A program made the position numbers and the translations under genes. From contig JBHHZM010000022.1 in assembly GCA_046758065.1 (NCBI GenBank), positions 1 through 31,862 of the forward strand: a stretch of DNA of 31,862 bases, read 5' to 3'. Numbering within the stretch: position 1 is the stretch's first letter; every line of letters starts with the position of its first letter. The stretch is from JBHHZM01 sp046758065 (GTDB taxonomy: Bacteria > Pseudomonadota > Alphaproteobacteria > JAAXGF01). The notes beneath the pieces were generated by a model, which saw nothing but the letters and a program-made list of their open reading frames with translations, was not told the origin of the DNA and searched no databases. Shown piece after piece: positions 8,635 to 17,522 of the stretch.

Positions 8635-9732
8635 TCAACTCGCTTGCTCCCGCACAGCGCCATGGGCCAGCGCGTGGCGCACCAGCTTCTTGGTGAGCGT
8701 CGGCAGGGCGTGCGCGCCGAACGCCGCCGGCGGGCACCACAGGCCGTCCGAGCAGGAAATGTCGTCGACCTCGGCGGCCAGCATTGCGATTTCGAGGCGG
8801 AAATGGGTGAAGCCATGCGCGACCGTGCCGGGCAGCCGCCGCCAGCGCGCCGCGCAGGGGGCATGGGCGCGGGCCGCGGCGGCGTCCCAGTCGCCTTCCC
8901 GCCAGGGCGTCGAGGGCAGCTCGATCATGCCGCCGAGCAGACCGTTCTCGGGGCGCCGGCGCAGCAGCACCGCGCCGTCGCCGCGCACCGCCCAGAAGGC
9001 GACGCCGCGCCGCAACGGGCGGACGCGCCGGGGCGCACGCCGCGGCAGTTCGGCGGCGACGCCCCGCGCCCGACCGCGACAGGCGGCAGCCCAGGGACAG
9101 GGGTCGCAGCGGGGGTTGCGTGGCGTGCAGACCGTGGCGCCGAGGTCCATGACGGCCTGCGCGTAATCGCCTGGACGCCGTACCGGGGTCAGGGCCTCGG
9201 CCAGTTCGCGCAGCCGCGGCTTGGCGCCGGGAAGCGGCTCTTCGACCGCAAACAGTCGCGCCATCACCCGCTCGACGTTGCCGTCGACCACCGCGGTGGC
9301 GGGCGCGTCGAAGGCGATGGCGGCGATCGCCGCCGCGGTGTAGCGCCCGATCCCGGGCAGACGTTCGAGCGCCTCGGGGCTCGCCGGGAAGCGCCCGCCG
9401 TGGTCGTCCGTCACCGCCCGGGCGCAGCGATGCAGATTGCGCGCGCGGGCGTAATAGCCGAGTCCCTGCCAGGCGTGCAGCACGTCGTCGAGGTCGGCCG
9501 CCGCCAGCGCCTCGACCCGGGGCCAGCGTTCGAGAAAGGCGCGGAAGTAGGGCGCGACCGTCGCCGTGGTCGTCTGCTGGAGCATGATCTCGCTGAGCCA
9601 GACGCGGTAGGGGTCGGAGCGCACGCCGGGAGGCGCGCGCCACGGCAGATCGCGCCGGTTGCGGTCGTACCAGGCGAGCAGCGTCGCGGGCGCCGGTTCG
9701 GGCGTTTGCTCTTGCGTCGTTGCTTGCGTCAT
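8635..9732 (-). CDS. mutY: A/G-specific adenine DNA glycosylase
   Basis: Removes adenine mispaired with 8-oxoguanine, working with MutM and MutT against oxidative mutagenesis. The 365-residue protein has the catalytic Glu49 (SEIMLQQT), the helix-hairpin-helix LPGIGRYTAAAI, the catalytic Asp150 (VVDGNVERV), and a [4Fe-4S] loop with Cys202, Cys209, Cys212 and Cys218. A C-terminal NUDIX-like domain (about 245-360) reads the 8-oxoG strand. It is divergent from the DUF721 gene with 89 bases between starts. This pairing, followed by a dsbA-like gene and smc, is a neighbourhood I recognise from alphaproteobacteria. Confidence 0.95.
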   Translation of the reverse strand: MTQATTQEQTPEPAPATLLAWYDRNRRDLPWRAPPGVRSDPYRVWLSEIMLQQTTTATVAPYFRAFLERWPRVEALAAADLDDVLHAWQGLGYYARARNLHRCARAVTDDHGGRFPASPEALERLPGIGRYTAAAIAAIAFDAPATAVVDGNVERVMARLFAVEEPLPGAKPRLRELAEALTPVRRPGDYAQAVMDLGATVCTPRNPRCDPCPWAAACRGRARGVAAELPRRAPRRVRPLRRGVAFWAVRGDGAVLLRRRPENGLLGGMIELPSTPWREGDWDAAAARAHAPCAARWRRLPGTVAHGFTHFRLEIAMLAAEVDDISCSDGLWCPPAAFGAHALPTLTKKLVRHALAHGAVREQAS

Positions 9733-9821
9733 TGACTGTGCCCGTCCGACGTGTCACCAAGAAGCTCCGGCGGCGGTCGAGTGTGCCACAATGCCGGCGT
9801 CGAAGGCACCCGGGAGTCGAT

Positions 9822-10346
9822 ATGAAAACGCCCAGGCGCGGTGGCGGCCCGCGCGGTCTCGCGGCGACGCTGCCCAAGGTGACCCGGACGATGTTCCGCG
9901 CCCGCGGCTTCGCCGAGGCCGGCGTGCTCACCGACTGGCCCGATATCGTCGGCCGCCCGCTCGCCGATTTCACCTGTCCCGAACGGCTGACGCCCGACGG
10001 CACGCTGAAGGTCCGGGTCGGCGGCGGCTGGGCGCTCGAACTCAAGCACCTCGAACCGGCGCTAATCGAGCGCATCGCCGGCTATTTCGGCTACCGCGCC
10101 GTCACCCGCCTCGCCCTCGTCCAGGGACCGCTGCCGCGGCGCCCGGAGCGCCGCGCGCGCCGGCTGCGTCCGCTCGATGCAGGCGAGGAGGCGGCGCTTG
10201 CCGCGCGTCTCGCCGCCACCGGCGACGGCGACTTGCGCGCCGCGCTCGAACGACTCGGCCGCGCCGTGCTCGGCGCCGGGGAGCCGCCGCCGCCCGGCGA
10301 CGACGGCGCTGCGGAAGGCGCGGAATCCGGGCGAAACGGCGCTTGA
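9822..10346 (+). CDS. DUF721 protein, possible DciA-type helicase loader
   Basis: A 174-residue basic protein. The DUF721 core (residues about 20-105) is recognisable from WPDIVGRPLADFTCPERL and the following TLKVRVGGGWALELKHLEPALIE-like strand-helix pattern. The C-terminal third is low-complexity, Arg/Ala-rich and then acidic. DUF721 includes DciA, which operates the replicative helicase DnaB in bacteria lacking DnaC or DnaI; assigning that role here is inference. I choose the ATG at 9822, preceded by GGGAG at 9812-9816, over an upstream alternative at 9720 that would overlap mutY and add 34 non-conserved residues. Confidence 0.78.
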   Translation: MKTPRRGGGPRGLAATLPKVTRTMFRARGFAEAGVLTDWPDIVGRPLADFTCPERLTPDGTLKVRVGGGWALELKHLEPALIERIAGYFGYRAVTRLALVQGPLPRRPERRARRLRPLDAGEEAALAARLAATGDGDLRAALERLGRAVLGAGEPPPPGDDGAAEGAESGRNGA

Positions 10347-10417
10347 GACGCGCCGCGGGCGAACGTATACTCGCCGCGCATGAACGGCCTCGCGCCATCG
10401 GATCCACGGAGCGAATT

Positions 10418-11032
10418 GTGATTATCCGCAGAGACGCGCTTGCGGTGCTCGGCCTTGCGATGGCCGGCCTCGCCATGCCCGCGCTCCCGCTCGCAGCCGG
10501 GGAGACGCCGGGCGAAGGGGAAATGGTGCTGGGCGTCGCCGACGCGCCGGTCACCATCATCGAATATGCCTCGCTCACCTGTCCGCACTGCGCGAGCTTT
10601 CACAGCGATACGCTGCCGCTGATCAAGGAACGCTATATCGATACCGGCAAGGCGCGGCTCGTGTTTCGCGACTTTCCGTTCGATCGCCCCGGACTGCTCG
10701 CGGCCGCGATGGCACGCTGCGCGGGACCGGAAAGGTTTTTCGGATTTCTCGAAGTGCTGTTCCGCAGCCAGAAATCATGGTCACGGGCCACGAAACCGAC
10801 CGAAGCGCTGGTGCGCATAGGCCGGCTGGGCGGCCTGAGCCGCGAGACGGTCGACGCCTGTTTCGCCGACAAGGCGTTGCTCCAGAGCGTCCTCAAGTCG
10901 CGGCTCGACGGCGCCAAGAAATTCAACATCAACTCGACGCCGTCGTTCATCATCAACGGCGAGAAGCTGGTCGGCGCGCAGCCGTTCGAGCGTTTCGAGA
11001 AAATCCTCAACCGTCTTCTGTCGCAATCGTAG
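10418..11032 (+). CDS. DsbA-family thiol oxidoreductase (thioredoxin fold), exported
   Basis: A 204-residue periplasmic protein. The start is the GTG at 10418: CGGAG lies about six bases upstream, and translation from here gives a signal peptide opening with IIRRDALAVLGLAMAGLAM and ending near PLAAG. The double arginine leaves Tat export possible. The catalytic motif is CPHC (Cys55, Cys58) in EYASLTCPHCASFH. The cis-proline loop is NSTPSFIINGE. Family: DsbA/BdbD-like, forming disulphides in exported proteins. The upstream frame is non-coding shadow. smc begins 15 bases after its stop, so the two are probably co-transcribed. Confidence 0.9.
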   Translation: MIIRRDALAVLGLAMAGLAMPALPLAAGETPGEGEMVLGVADAPVTIIEYASLTCPHCASFHSDTLPLIKERYIDTGKARLVFRDFPFDRPGLLAAAMARCAGPERFFGFLEVLFRSQKSWSRATKPTEALVRIGRLGGLSRETVDACFADKALLQSVLKSRLDGAKKFNINSTPSFIINGEKLVGAQPFERFEKILNRLLSQS

Positions 11033-11047
11033 GCTGAGACCACCCGC

Positions 11048-14000
11048 GTGCATTTCACACGCCTCCGGCTGACCGGCTTCAAGTCGTTCGTCGAGACCAC
11101 CGATCTCTTGATCGAACCGGGGCTCACCGCGGTCGTCGGTCCCAACGGCTGCGGCAAGTCGAACCTTGTCGAAGCGCTGCGCTGGGTGATGGGCGAGGGC
11201 TCGGCACGCAAGCTGCGCGGCCGCGAGATGGACGACGTGATCTTCGGCGGCAGCGCCAGCCGGCCGCAGCGCAACCACGCCGAAGTCTCGGTGCTGCTCG
11301 ACAACGCCGCGCGCACCGCGCCCGATGCCTTCAACGAGTACAGCGAGATCGAGGTGTCGCGCCGCATCGAACGCGGCGAAGGCTCGGTCTACCGCATCAA
11401 CGGCAGGGAGCTGCGGGCGCGCGACGTGCAGCTCTTGTTCGCCGACGAGACCACCGGCTCGCGCTCGACCGCGCTGGTCAGTCAGGGCGAAATCGGCGCG
11501 CTGATCGCCGCGAAGCCGATCCAGCGGCGTGGACTGCTCGAGGAAGCAGCGGGCGTGACGGGCCTGCACAGCCGCCGCCATGAGGCCGAACTGCGACTGC
11601 GCGCCGCCGAGAACAACCTCGAACGACTCGACGACGTGATGGGAGCGCTCGAGGCCCAGTTCCAGGGCCTGAAGCGCCAGGCGCGCCAGGCGAAACGCTA
11701 CCGCCGGGTGAGCGAGCGTATCCGCGAGACCGAGGCGATGTTGCTGCTTCGGCGCTGGCACGCGGCCGAGGACGGCGTGCTCGCGACCGAGCGCGCGCTC
11801 GACGAAGCGCAGCGTCGGGTGGTCGAACTCGAAACCGCCGCGGCCGCAGCCGCCGCCGAACGGACCGGGGCCGCGGCCGAGTTGCCGCCCCTGCGCGAGG
11901 CCGCGGCGGCGGCCGGCGCGGAACTGCACCGGCTCGAAGTGGCGCAGGTGTCGCTGGAAGCCGAGGAACGCCGCCTCGCCGAGATGCGCAACGCCCTAGA
12001 GACCCGGCTCGGCCAGATCGACGCCGACGTCGAACGCGAAAAGGTACTGGCCGGCGACGCCGCCGAGGCGGTCGCCCGGCTCGACGACGAGAGCGCCGCG
12101 TTGAGCGCGGCGCAGGCCGGCGAGGCCGAGGCCGAACGACGCGCAGCGGCGGCGCGGGCCGAGGCCGCTGAAACGGTCGTCGGGCTCGAAGCGGAGGTCG
12201 ACGCGCTGACCGGTCGCATCGCCGCCGAAGAGGTGCGCCGCGCCGCGCTCGAACGGCAGATCGAGGATCTCGGTCTGCGGATCGAGCGGCTGCGCGGCCG
12301 CGCCGTCGAAGTCGATGACGCGCTCGCCGCCCTCGCCGCCGAAACCGGCGGCCGCGACGACCGCGACGCCGCCGACGCCGCCGTAACCCGGGCCCGGGAC
12401 GATCTCGGGTCGCGGCGCGCGACGGCTGATGCGGCCGAACGCGAGCACGAGTCGCGGCAGGTGGCCGAGCGGTCGGCGCGCGAGACGTGGCAGGCGGCGG
12501 AGACCGCGCACGCCGCGCTGGCGGCCGAGGAAAGCGCGCTCGCCGAGCTGCTCGACAAGGGCGGTCGCGCAAACGGCCCGACGCTGATCGACGCGGTGAA
12601 CGTCGAGGCCGGGCTCGAAGCCGCGCTCGCCGCCGCGCTCGGCGACGACCTCGCGGCCTCGCCCGACGAGACGGCGCCGATGCACTGGCGCGCGCTCGCC
12701 TACGACGGGGAACCGCCGCCGCTGCCCGACGAAGCGGCACCGTTGAGCGGGTTCGTCGAGGCGCCGCCGGCGCTGGCGCGCCGGCTGTCGCAGGTCGGCG
12801 TGGTCGACGGCCGGGAGGGCGCACGCCTGCAGGCGGCGCTCGTCCAGGGCCAGCGCCTGGTCGGTCGCGACGGCGCGTTGTGGCGCTGGGACGGTTTCAC
12901 GGTGGCGCCCGAGGCGGAAACCCCGGCGGCGACGCGGCTGCGTCAGAAGAACCGCCTCGGCGTGGTCCGCGACGAGCTTGCGGCCAACGAATCGCGGCGC
13001 GCCGAGGCGAAAACGGCGTTCGAGGCCGCCGCCGCGGCGCTGGAAGAGACCCGCGACAGCGCAACGGCGGCGCGCGCCGCCCTCCGCACCGCCGAAGACG
13101 CTCTCGATGCGGCGCGCGAGGCGCGCGCCCGGGCGAACGAATCGGCGGCGGCCGAATCCTCGCGCCGCGCCAATCTACGCGCCGCCGCCGAGCGCCTGGC
13201 CGGCGATCTTGCCGAGGCCGAGGAAGCGCGCGCCGTCGCACGGGACGCACAGGACGCGCTGCCCACGGGCGTCGAGGGGCGCGCCCAACTCGAAGACCTG
13301 CGGCGCCGACTCGCGGAACGCCGCGCCGTGCTCGCCGAGCGCGACCACACGCTCGATCGTCTGCGGCGCGAGGCGACGGCGCGCCGCGACCGTCTGGCGG
13401 CGATCGCGACGGATCTCGAATCCTGGCGCACGCGCGCCGGCGGCGCGGATCAGCGCCTTGCACAGCTCGCCGAACGGCGCGCCGCCGCGGAAACCGATCT
13501 CACCGCGCTCGCCGACCGCCCGGCGGAAATCGCCCGCGAGCGCACGGCTTTGTTCGAACAGCTCGCGGCGGCGCAGGCCGCGCGCCGACGCGCGAACGAC
13601 ACGGTGGTCGAGGCCGAAACCCGACTCGCCGCGTGCGACGAGCGACTCAAGGGCGCCGAAGCGGCCGCCGCCGGGGCGCGCGAGGAGCGCGTCAGGTGCG
13701 AGGGCGCGCTGGGACAGGCCCGCGCCACCCGCGACGAGGTCGCCCGCGCGGTCGATGAACGGCTCGGCTGCGCGCCGTCGGAACTCGCCGGGCTCGCCGG
13801 CGTCGACGATGCGGCCGAGACCCCCGAACTCGACGAGATCGAGGCGCGCCTCGCCCGCCTGTTGCGCGAACGCGAGAACATCGGCGCGGTCAATCTGCGC
13901 GCCGAGACCGAGGCCGCCGAGGTCGAAGAACAGCTTTCCGCGCTGCGCGACGAGCGCAGCGATCTCGAAGCGGCGATCGCCCGGCTGAGACAGGCGATCG

Positions 14001-14506
14001 GCCGGCTCAACCGCGAGGCGCGCGAGCGGCTCGAAACCGCCTTCCGGACGATCAACGATCACTTCGGCGCGCTGTTCACCCGCCTCTTCGCCGGGGGCCG
14101 GGCGTACCTCAACCTGATCGATTCGGACGATCCGCTCGAGGCCGGCCTCGAAATCATGGCGAGCCCGCCGGGCAAGCGCCTGCAAATGCTGTCGCTGCTT
14201 TCCGGCGGCGAGCAGGCGCTGACCGCGCTGGCGTTGATGTTCGCCGTGTTTCTCACCAAGCCGGCGCCGATCTGCGTGCTCGACGAGGTCGACGCGTCGC
14301 TCGACGACGCCAACGTCGAGCGTTTCTGCGATCTCATCGACGAGATCGCGCACCAGTCGGCGACCCGTTTCCTCGTCGTCACGCACCATCGCCTGACCAT
14401 GGCGCGGATGGACCGGCTGTTCGGCGTTACCATGAGCGAGCGCGGCGTTTCGCAGCTCGTGTCGGTCGATCTGCGCACGGCCGAGGAGTTGAGAGCGACC
14501 GCCTGA
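11048..14506 (+). CDS. smc: Chromosome segregation/condensation ATPase SMC
   Basis: A 1152-residue SMC protein that forms the condensin ring with ScpA and ScpB and organises newly replicated chromosomes. Head parts: Walker A GPNGCGKSN at residues 31-39, ABC signature LLSGGEQAL near 1050-1058, Walker B with VLDEVDAS near 1077. Between them are two long, Ala/Glu/Arg-rich coiled coils (about 170-500 and 660-970) separated by a hinge (about 510-650) that begins at GPTLIDAVNVE. The start is GTG, directly before the conserved HFTRLRLTGFKSF strand, with no strong Shine-Dalgarno, so coupling to the dsbA-like gene 15 bases upstream is plausible. scpA and scpB are not in the window. Confidence 0.97.
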   Translation: MHFTRLRLTGFKSFVETTDLLIEPGLTAVVGPNGCGKSNLVEALRWVMGEGSARKLRGREMDDVIFGGSASRPQRNHAEVSVLLDNAARTAPDAFNEYSEIEVSRRIERGEGSVYRINGRELRARDVQLLFADETTGSRSTALVSQGEIGALIAAKPIQRRGLLEEAAGVTGLHSRRHEAELRLRAAENNLERLDDVMGALEAQFQGLKRQARQAKRYRRVSERIRETEAMLLLRRWHAAEDGVLATERALDEAQRRVVELETAAAAAAAERTGAAAELPPLREAAAAAGAELHRLEVAQVSLEAEERRLAEMRNALETRLGQIDADVEREKVLAGDAAEAVARLDDESAALSAAQAGEAEAERRAAAARAEAAETVVGLEAEVDALTGRIAAEEVRRAALERQIEDLGLRIERLRGRAVEVDDALAALAAETGGRDDRDAADAAVTRARDDLGSRRATADAAEREHESRQVAERSARETWQAAETAHAALAAEESALAELLDKGGRANGPTLIDAVNVEAGLEAALAAALGDDLAASPDETAPMHWRALAYDGEPPPLPDEAAPLSGFVEAPPALARRLSQVGVVDGREGARLQAALVQGQRLVGRDGALWRWDGFTVAPEAETPAATRLRQKNRLGVVRDELAANESRRAEAKTAFEAAAAALEETRDSATAARAALRTAEDALDAAREARARANESAAAESSRRANLRAAAERLAGDLAEAEEARAVARDAQDALPTGVEGRAQLEDLRRRLAERRAVLAERDHTLDRLRREATARRDRLAAIATDLESWRTRAGGADQRLAQLAERRAAAETDLTALADRPAEIARERTALFEQLAAAQAARRRANDTVVEAETRLAACDERLKGAEAAAAGAREERVRCEGALGQARATRDEVARAVDERLGCAPSELAGLAGVDDAAETPELDEIEARLARLLRERENIGAVNLRAETEAAEVEEQLSALRDERSDLEAAIARLRQAIGRLNREARERLETAFRTINDHFGALFTRLFAGGRAYLNLIDSDDPLEAGLEIMASPPGKRLQMLSLLSGGEQALTALALMFAVFLTKPAPICVLDEVDASLDDANVERFCDLIDEIAHQSATRFLVVTHHRLTMARMDRLFGVTMSERGVSQLVSVDLRTAEELRATA

Positions 14507-14567
14507 ATCCCGAAAAAATCTCGTTTTTCCTTTTAACTACAATTAGTTGCCATAAAGCCGTTCGACC

Positions 14568-14596
14568 TTGACAGGGGTAGGTACAGCCCGTATGTT
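14568..14596 (+). promoter_or_regulatory. Near-consensus sigma70-type promoter of the Fo ATP synthase operon
   Basis: A perfect TTGACA (14568-14573), a 17-base spacer and TATGTT (14591-14596), about 67 bases before the atpI start. It sits in a 156-base AT-rich gap after smc. It is the best promoter match I found in the window, which fits a highly expressed operon. Confidence 0.72.
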
Positions 14597-14662
14597 TCCG
14601 CCGCTTTCGGGTGTGGTCCCGGTCTCTGCCGATGTCTGCGACGGTCGTCGGAGGCGAAGCCG

Positions 14663-15010
14663 ATGAGCGAACGCGAGCCGCCCCCGTCGCTCGAAGACCT
14701 TGACGCCCGGCTCAAGAAGGCGCGCGAGGGGGTCGAGCGAAGCGCGGGAGGCAGGACGCGGCAGATCGGCGGCTTGGGCGCCGCGCTCGAGATCGCGATC
14801 GAAATGGTGGGGACGCTCGCCGTCGCCGTCGGCATCGGTTGGTTGCTCGACAATTGGCTGGCGACGCGTCCCGTGTTTTTGGTTATCTTCTTCTTTCTCG
14901 GCGCTGCCGCCGGGGGATTGAACGTGTACCGCCGGGCGCAGCGGCTTGCCGGCGGGGATACCGACGCAGGCGGGTCCGGGGACGCTTCGGACCGCGGGCA
15001 CAACGGGTGA
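14663..15010 (+). CDS. atpI: ATP synthase protein I (AtpI)
   Basis: A 115-residue small membrane protein at the head of the Fo operon. A charged N-terminal stretch (1-35) is followed by two hydrophobic helices (about 45-65 and 70-88) containing GIGWLLDNWL and FFFLGAAAGGLNVYRRA, typical of AtpI in alphaproteobacteria. AtpI helps assemble the c-ring and may take part in Mg2+ handling. The start is supported by GGAGG at about 14650-14654. It is followed by atpB after 16 bases. Confidence 0.88.
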   Translation: MSEREPPPSLEDLDARLKKAREGVERSAGGRTRQIGGLGAALEIAIEMVGTLAVAVGIGWLLDNWLATRPVFLVIFFFLGAAAGGLNVYRRAQRLAGGDTDAGGSGDASDRGHNG

Positions 15011-15026
15011 GGAGCGGCGGGGAAGC

Positions 15027-15761
15027 GTGGCCGAGCACGGGCACAGTCCGTTATCGCAGTTCGAAATTCGCACGCTCGTCCCCATCGACCTGGGGGGGCT
15101 CGACGCGTCGTTCACCAACTCGTCGATGTTCATGGTCGCGGTGATCGCCGCGGTGACCGTGTTCCTCGTCGCCGGCATGAGCAAACGCGCCATGGTTCCC
15201 GGACGATGGCAGTCGATGGCCGAGCTCTCCTACGAGTTCGTCGCCAACATGGTGCGCGACAACGTGGGCGGCGAAGGGCGGCGGTATTTTCCGTTCATTT
15301 TCACGCTGTTCATGTTCATCCTGTTCGCCAATTCGATCGGATTGCTGCCCTACAGCTTCACGGTGACGAGCCATATCGTCGTCACCTTCGCGCTCGCCGC
15401 GGTGGTGTTCGTCGGAGTCACCGTGATCGGCCTCGTCAAGCACCGGCTCCACTTCTTCAGTCTATTTTTCCCCAAGGGCGTGCCGCTGATCATGGCGCCG
15501 CTGCTGATTCCGATCGAGGTGCTGTCGTATTTCGCCCGGCCGGTGACGCTGTCGCTGCGCCTGTTCGCCAACATGATGGCCGGGCACACCATGCTCAAGG
15601 TATTCGGCGGCTTCGTTGTGCTGCTCGGGCTCGCTGGCATCGCGCCGCTGGTCGTCATCGTTCTTCTGATCGGCCTCGAAGTGGTCGTCGCCGTCCTTCA
15701 GGCGTACGTTTTCGCCATCCTCGCCTGTCTCTACCTCGACGATGCGCTGCATCTGCACTGA
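15027..15761 (+). CDS. atpB: ATP synthase Fo subunit a
   Basis: A 244-residue integral membrane subunit forming the two proton half-channels against the c-ring. The essential arginine is Arg178 in VTLSLRLFANMMAGH. The closing helices contain LEVVVAVLQAYVFAILACLYL. The likely start is GTG at 15027 (MAEHGHSPLSQF), preceded by a GGGGAAG stretch; the longer frame from 14946 would overlap atpI by 65 bases and lacks family similarity. Length suits alphaproteobacterial subunit a. Confidence 0.93.
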   Translation: MAEHGHSPLSQFEIRTLVPIDLGGLDASFTNSSMFMVAVIAAVTVFLVAGMSKRAMVPGRWQSMAELSYEFVANMVRDNVGGEGRRYFPFIFTLFMFILFANSIGLLPYSFTVTSHIVVTFALAAVVFVGVTVIGLVKHRLHFFSLFFPKGVPLIMAPLLIPIEVLSYFARPVTLSLRLFANMMAGHTMLKVFGGFVVLLGLAGIAPLVVIVLLIGLEVVVAVLQAYVFAILACLYLDDALHLH

Positions 15762-15817
15762 GACGGCGGGGGAGTTTCCGTTTTCGCTGTATCCACAATG
15801 AACAAGGGATTCGGACC

Positions 15818-16042
15818 ATGGATGTAGAAGCCGCTAAATTGGTGGGCGCAGGGATCGCCACCATCGGTCTCGCCGGCGTCGGCGTCGGCATCGGCAACGT
15901 TTTCGCCGCGTTCATCACGGCGGTGGCCCGCAACCCGGCGGCGCGACCCCAGGTGTTCCCCTTCACCATGCTCGGATTCGCCCTGGTCGAGGCGGTGGCG
16001 CTCTATGCGCTGCTGATCTCCTTCCTGGTCCTGTTCGGCTAG
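15818..16042 (+). CDS. atpE: ATP synthase Fo subunit c
   Basis: A 74-residue proteolipid with two helices joined by the polar loop ARNPAARPQ. The first helix has the Gly-rich GLAGVGVGIGNV packing motif. The second carries the proton-binding Glu58 (GFALVEAVALYAL). No Na+-binding signature (a Gln in helix 1, or Ser/Thr after the Glu) is visible, so a proton-driven ring is expected. AAGGGA at 15803-15808 is the probable ribosome binding site for the ATG at 15818. Confidence 0.95.
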   Translation: MDVEAAKLVGAGIATIGLAGVGVGIGNVFAAFITAVARNPAARPQVFPFTMLGFALVEAVALYALLISFLVLFG

Positions 16043-16073
16043 GCGGCCGGCCGGCCGCGAGCGGGGTCACGCG

Positions 16074-16562
16074 ATGCCGCAGTTCGATCCGGCGGTGTTC
16101 TCGCCGCAGCTCGTCTGGCTGGCGATCACTTTCGTCATGCTCTACGTGCTGATGGCGCGGGGCGCGCTGCCGCGCATCGGCGAGGTGCTCGAGGCCCGCC
16201 GCGACAAGATCGCCCACGATATCGACGCTGCGACGACTCTCAGGTCCGAAGCCGAAGCCGTGCTCGCCGAGTACGAAGTGGCGATGGTCCGGGCGCGCTC
16301 GGAGGCCCAGAGCCTGCTCGCCGAGGCCGCCGAGAAGCGCGCCGCCGAGGCCGAGGCGCGGATCGCCGAGATCGACGCCCGGACCGCCGCGCAACTCGCC
16401 GAGGCCGAGGCGCGCATCGCCGCGGCGCGCGACGCGGCGCTCGTCAACATCGAGACGATCGCCGGCGAGATCGCGCGCAGCGCCGCCGAAAAGCTGGTCG
16501 GCGTTACGGTCGACGACGGCGCGCTCAAGGCCGCGCTCGCCGCCGCCGGGGAGACGCGCTGA
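16074..16562 (+). CDS. ATP synthase Fo subunit b' (AtpF'/AtpG)
   Basis: A 162-residue peripheral-stalk subunit. One N-terminal transmembrane helix (about 11-30, LVWLAITFVMLYVLMARGAL) is followed by a long Ala/Glu/Arg coiled coil. Two different b-type genes in tandem, b' then b, are characteristic of photosynthetic and other alphaproteobacteria and cyanobacteria, where a b-b' heterodimer replaces the b2 homodimer. Its stop shares bases with the next start (TGATG at 16560-16564). Confidence 0.88.
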   Translation: MPQFDPAVFSPQLVWLAITFVMLYVLMARGALPRIGEVLEARRDKIAHDIDAATTLRSEAEAVLAEYEVAMVRARSEAQSLLAEAAEKRAAEAEARIAEIDARTAAQLAEAEARIAAARDAALVNIETIAGEIARSAAEKLVGVTVDDGALKAALAAAGETR

Positions 16563-17041
16563 TGTTCGGTCCCGAGTTCTGGGTCGCCGCCGCCTTCGTC
16601 ATTTTCGTCGTCCTCATGTGGCGTCCGGTGGGACGGATGATCGGCGCCGGCCTCGACGCCCGCGCCAGGAAAATCCGCGAAGAGCTCGAGGAGGCCGTGC
16701 GTCTGCGCGAGGAGGCGCAAGCCCTTTACGCCAGCTACCAGCGCCGGCAGAGCGAAGCGGCGGCCGAGGCCGAGGAAATTCTCGCGCACGCCCGCGAAGA
16801 GGCCGAGCGCCTGGCCAAACAGGGCGCCGCGGCACTCGAGGCGACGCTCGCGCGGCGCGAGCAGCAGGCACTCGACCGCATCGCCCGCGCCGAGCAGGAA
16901 GCGGTCGACGACGTGCGCGCGGCGGCCGTCGATCTCGCGCTGCGCGCGACCCGCGAGCTACTCGCCGAATCGCTCGACGACGCGGCCCACAAGGCGCTCA
17001 TCGACGACGCCGTCGCCGGCCTCGACAAGCAGCTTCATTAA
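16562..17041 (+). CDS. atpF: ATP synthase Fo subunit b
   Basis: A 159-residue second stalk subunit. One N-terminal membrane helix (PEFWVAAAFVIFVVLMWRPV, residues 3-22) precedes an elongated charged coiled coil that contacts the F1 delta subunit. Translational coupling with b' is likely from the one-base stop/start overlap. This is the last gene of the Fo operon. F1 genes are absent, as expected for the split atp operons of alphaproteobacteria. Confidence 0.9.
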   Translation: MFGPEFWVAAAFVIFVVLMWRPVGRMIGAGLDARARKIREELEEAVRLREEAQALYASYQRRQSEAAAEAEEILAHAREEAERLAKQGAAALEATLARREQQALDRIARAEQEAVDDVRAAAVDLALRATRELLAESLDDAAHKALIDDAVAGLDKQLH

Positions 17042-17065
17042 CCCCGGCCTCACCGGACGCCGGTT

Positions 17066-17091
17066 CCGACTCTCCACTTGTCGGTCGTTTT
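17066..17091 (+). terminator. Weak candidate terminator after atpF
   Basis: A five-base stem CCGAC (17066-17070) / GTCGG (17080-17084) with a nine-base loop, then TCGTTTT. Position is right for ending the atp operon, but the stem is short and the T-run is broken. Confidence 0.25.
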
Positions 17092-17163
17092 GTGAAACCG
17101 TCGTTCACGGTCCGGTCTGCGCCGGATCGGACGCGCGCCGCCGGCAGGTCCGGGATTGGCTAG

Positions 17164-17499
17164 GAGCTGCTTTCGCGTGCATTTGCAGCGCAGGGGGCGT
17201 GCTATGTGATCGCCGCGGGAGGGCTCATCACACCTGATGACGTACCGGAGCGCTTCCGCAGCCTCGCTTACGAAGAGCACGGCGACAGCATGATCATCGA
17301 CCCCAGAGGCGAGGTCGTGGCTCGCGCGCCTCGAGGCGAGGAGACTATTCTGGTTCACGAAGCACGTCGGTCGATCATCCGCGCAGCGAAAGCCGCGAAC
17401 GACGTCGCCGGGCACTATGCGCGGCATGACGTTTTCCAACTCATGGTCCGCGGCACGCCGGCGACGCTGAGGAGTAAAGCCGCCGGGACGGGACAATGA
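17164..17499 (+). pseudogene. Nitrilase-family C-terminal fragment, 5' truncated
   Basis: Reading in frame from 17164, the translation opens ELLSRAFAAQGACYVIAAGG, continues through MIIDPRGEVVA, and ends with AAKAANDVAGHYARHDVFQL. Together these are the C-terminal third of carbon-nitrogen hydrolases of the nitrilase/cyanide hydratase type. Immediately upstream is an in-frame TAG (17161-17163), and before that the similarity stops. The catalytic Glu, Lys and Cys all lie in the missing N-terminal part, so the product cannot be active. A GTG at 17206 could initiate a 97-residue peptide, but this is best read as a remnant. Its stop overlaps an ATG of the RidA gene (ATGA), suggesting the two were once an operon. 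Base composition is lower in GC than the atp genes. Confidence 0.75.
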
Positions 17500-17522
17500 T
17501 CCTTCACAGGGAGATAGACTTC

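Noticed and set aside
13175..14389. 404-codon minus-strand frame opposite smc
   Set aside because: Shadow of coiled-coil coding sequence; the smc signature and Walker B lie in the plus frame over the same bases.
17161..17163. In-frame TAG at the head of the nitrilase frame as a possible recoded (amber) codon
   Set aside because: Similarity to nitrilases stops at the TAG and does not resume upstream, so truncation is the simpler reading.
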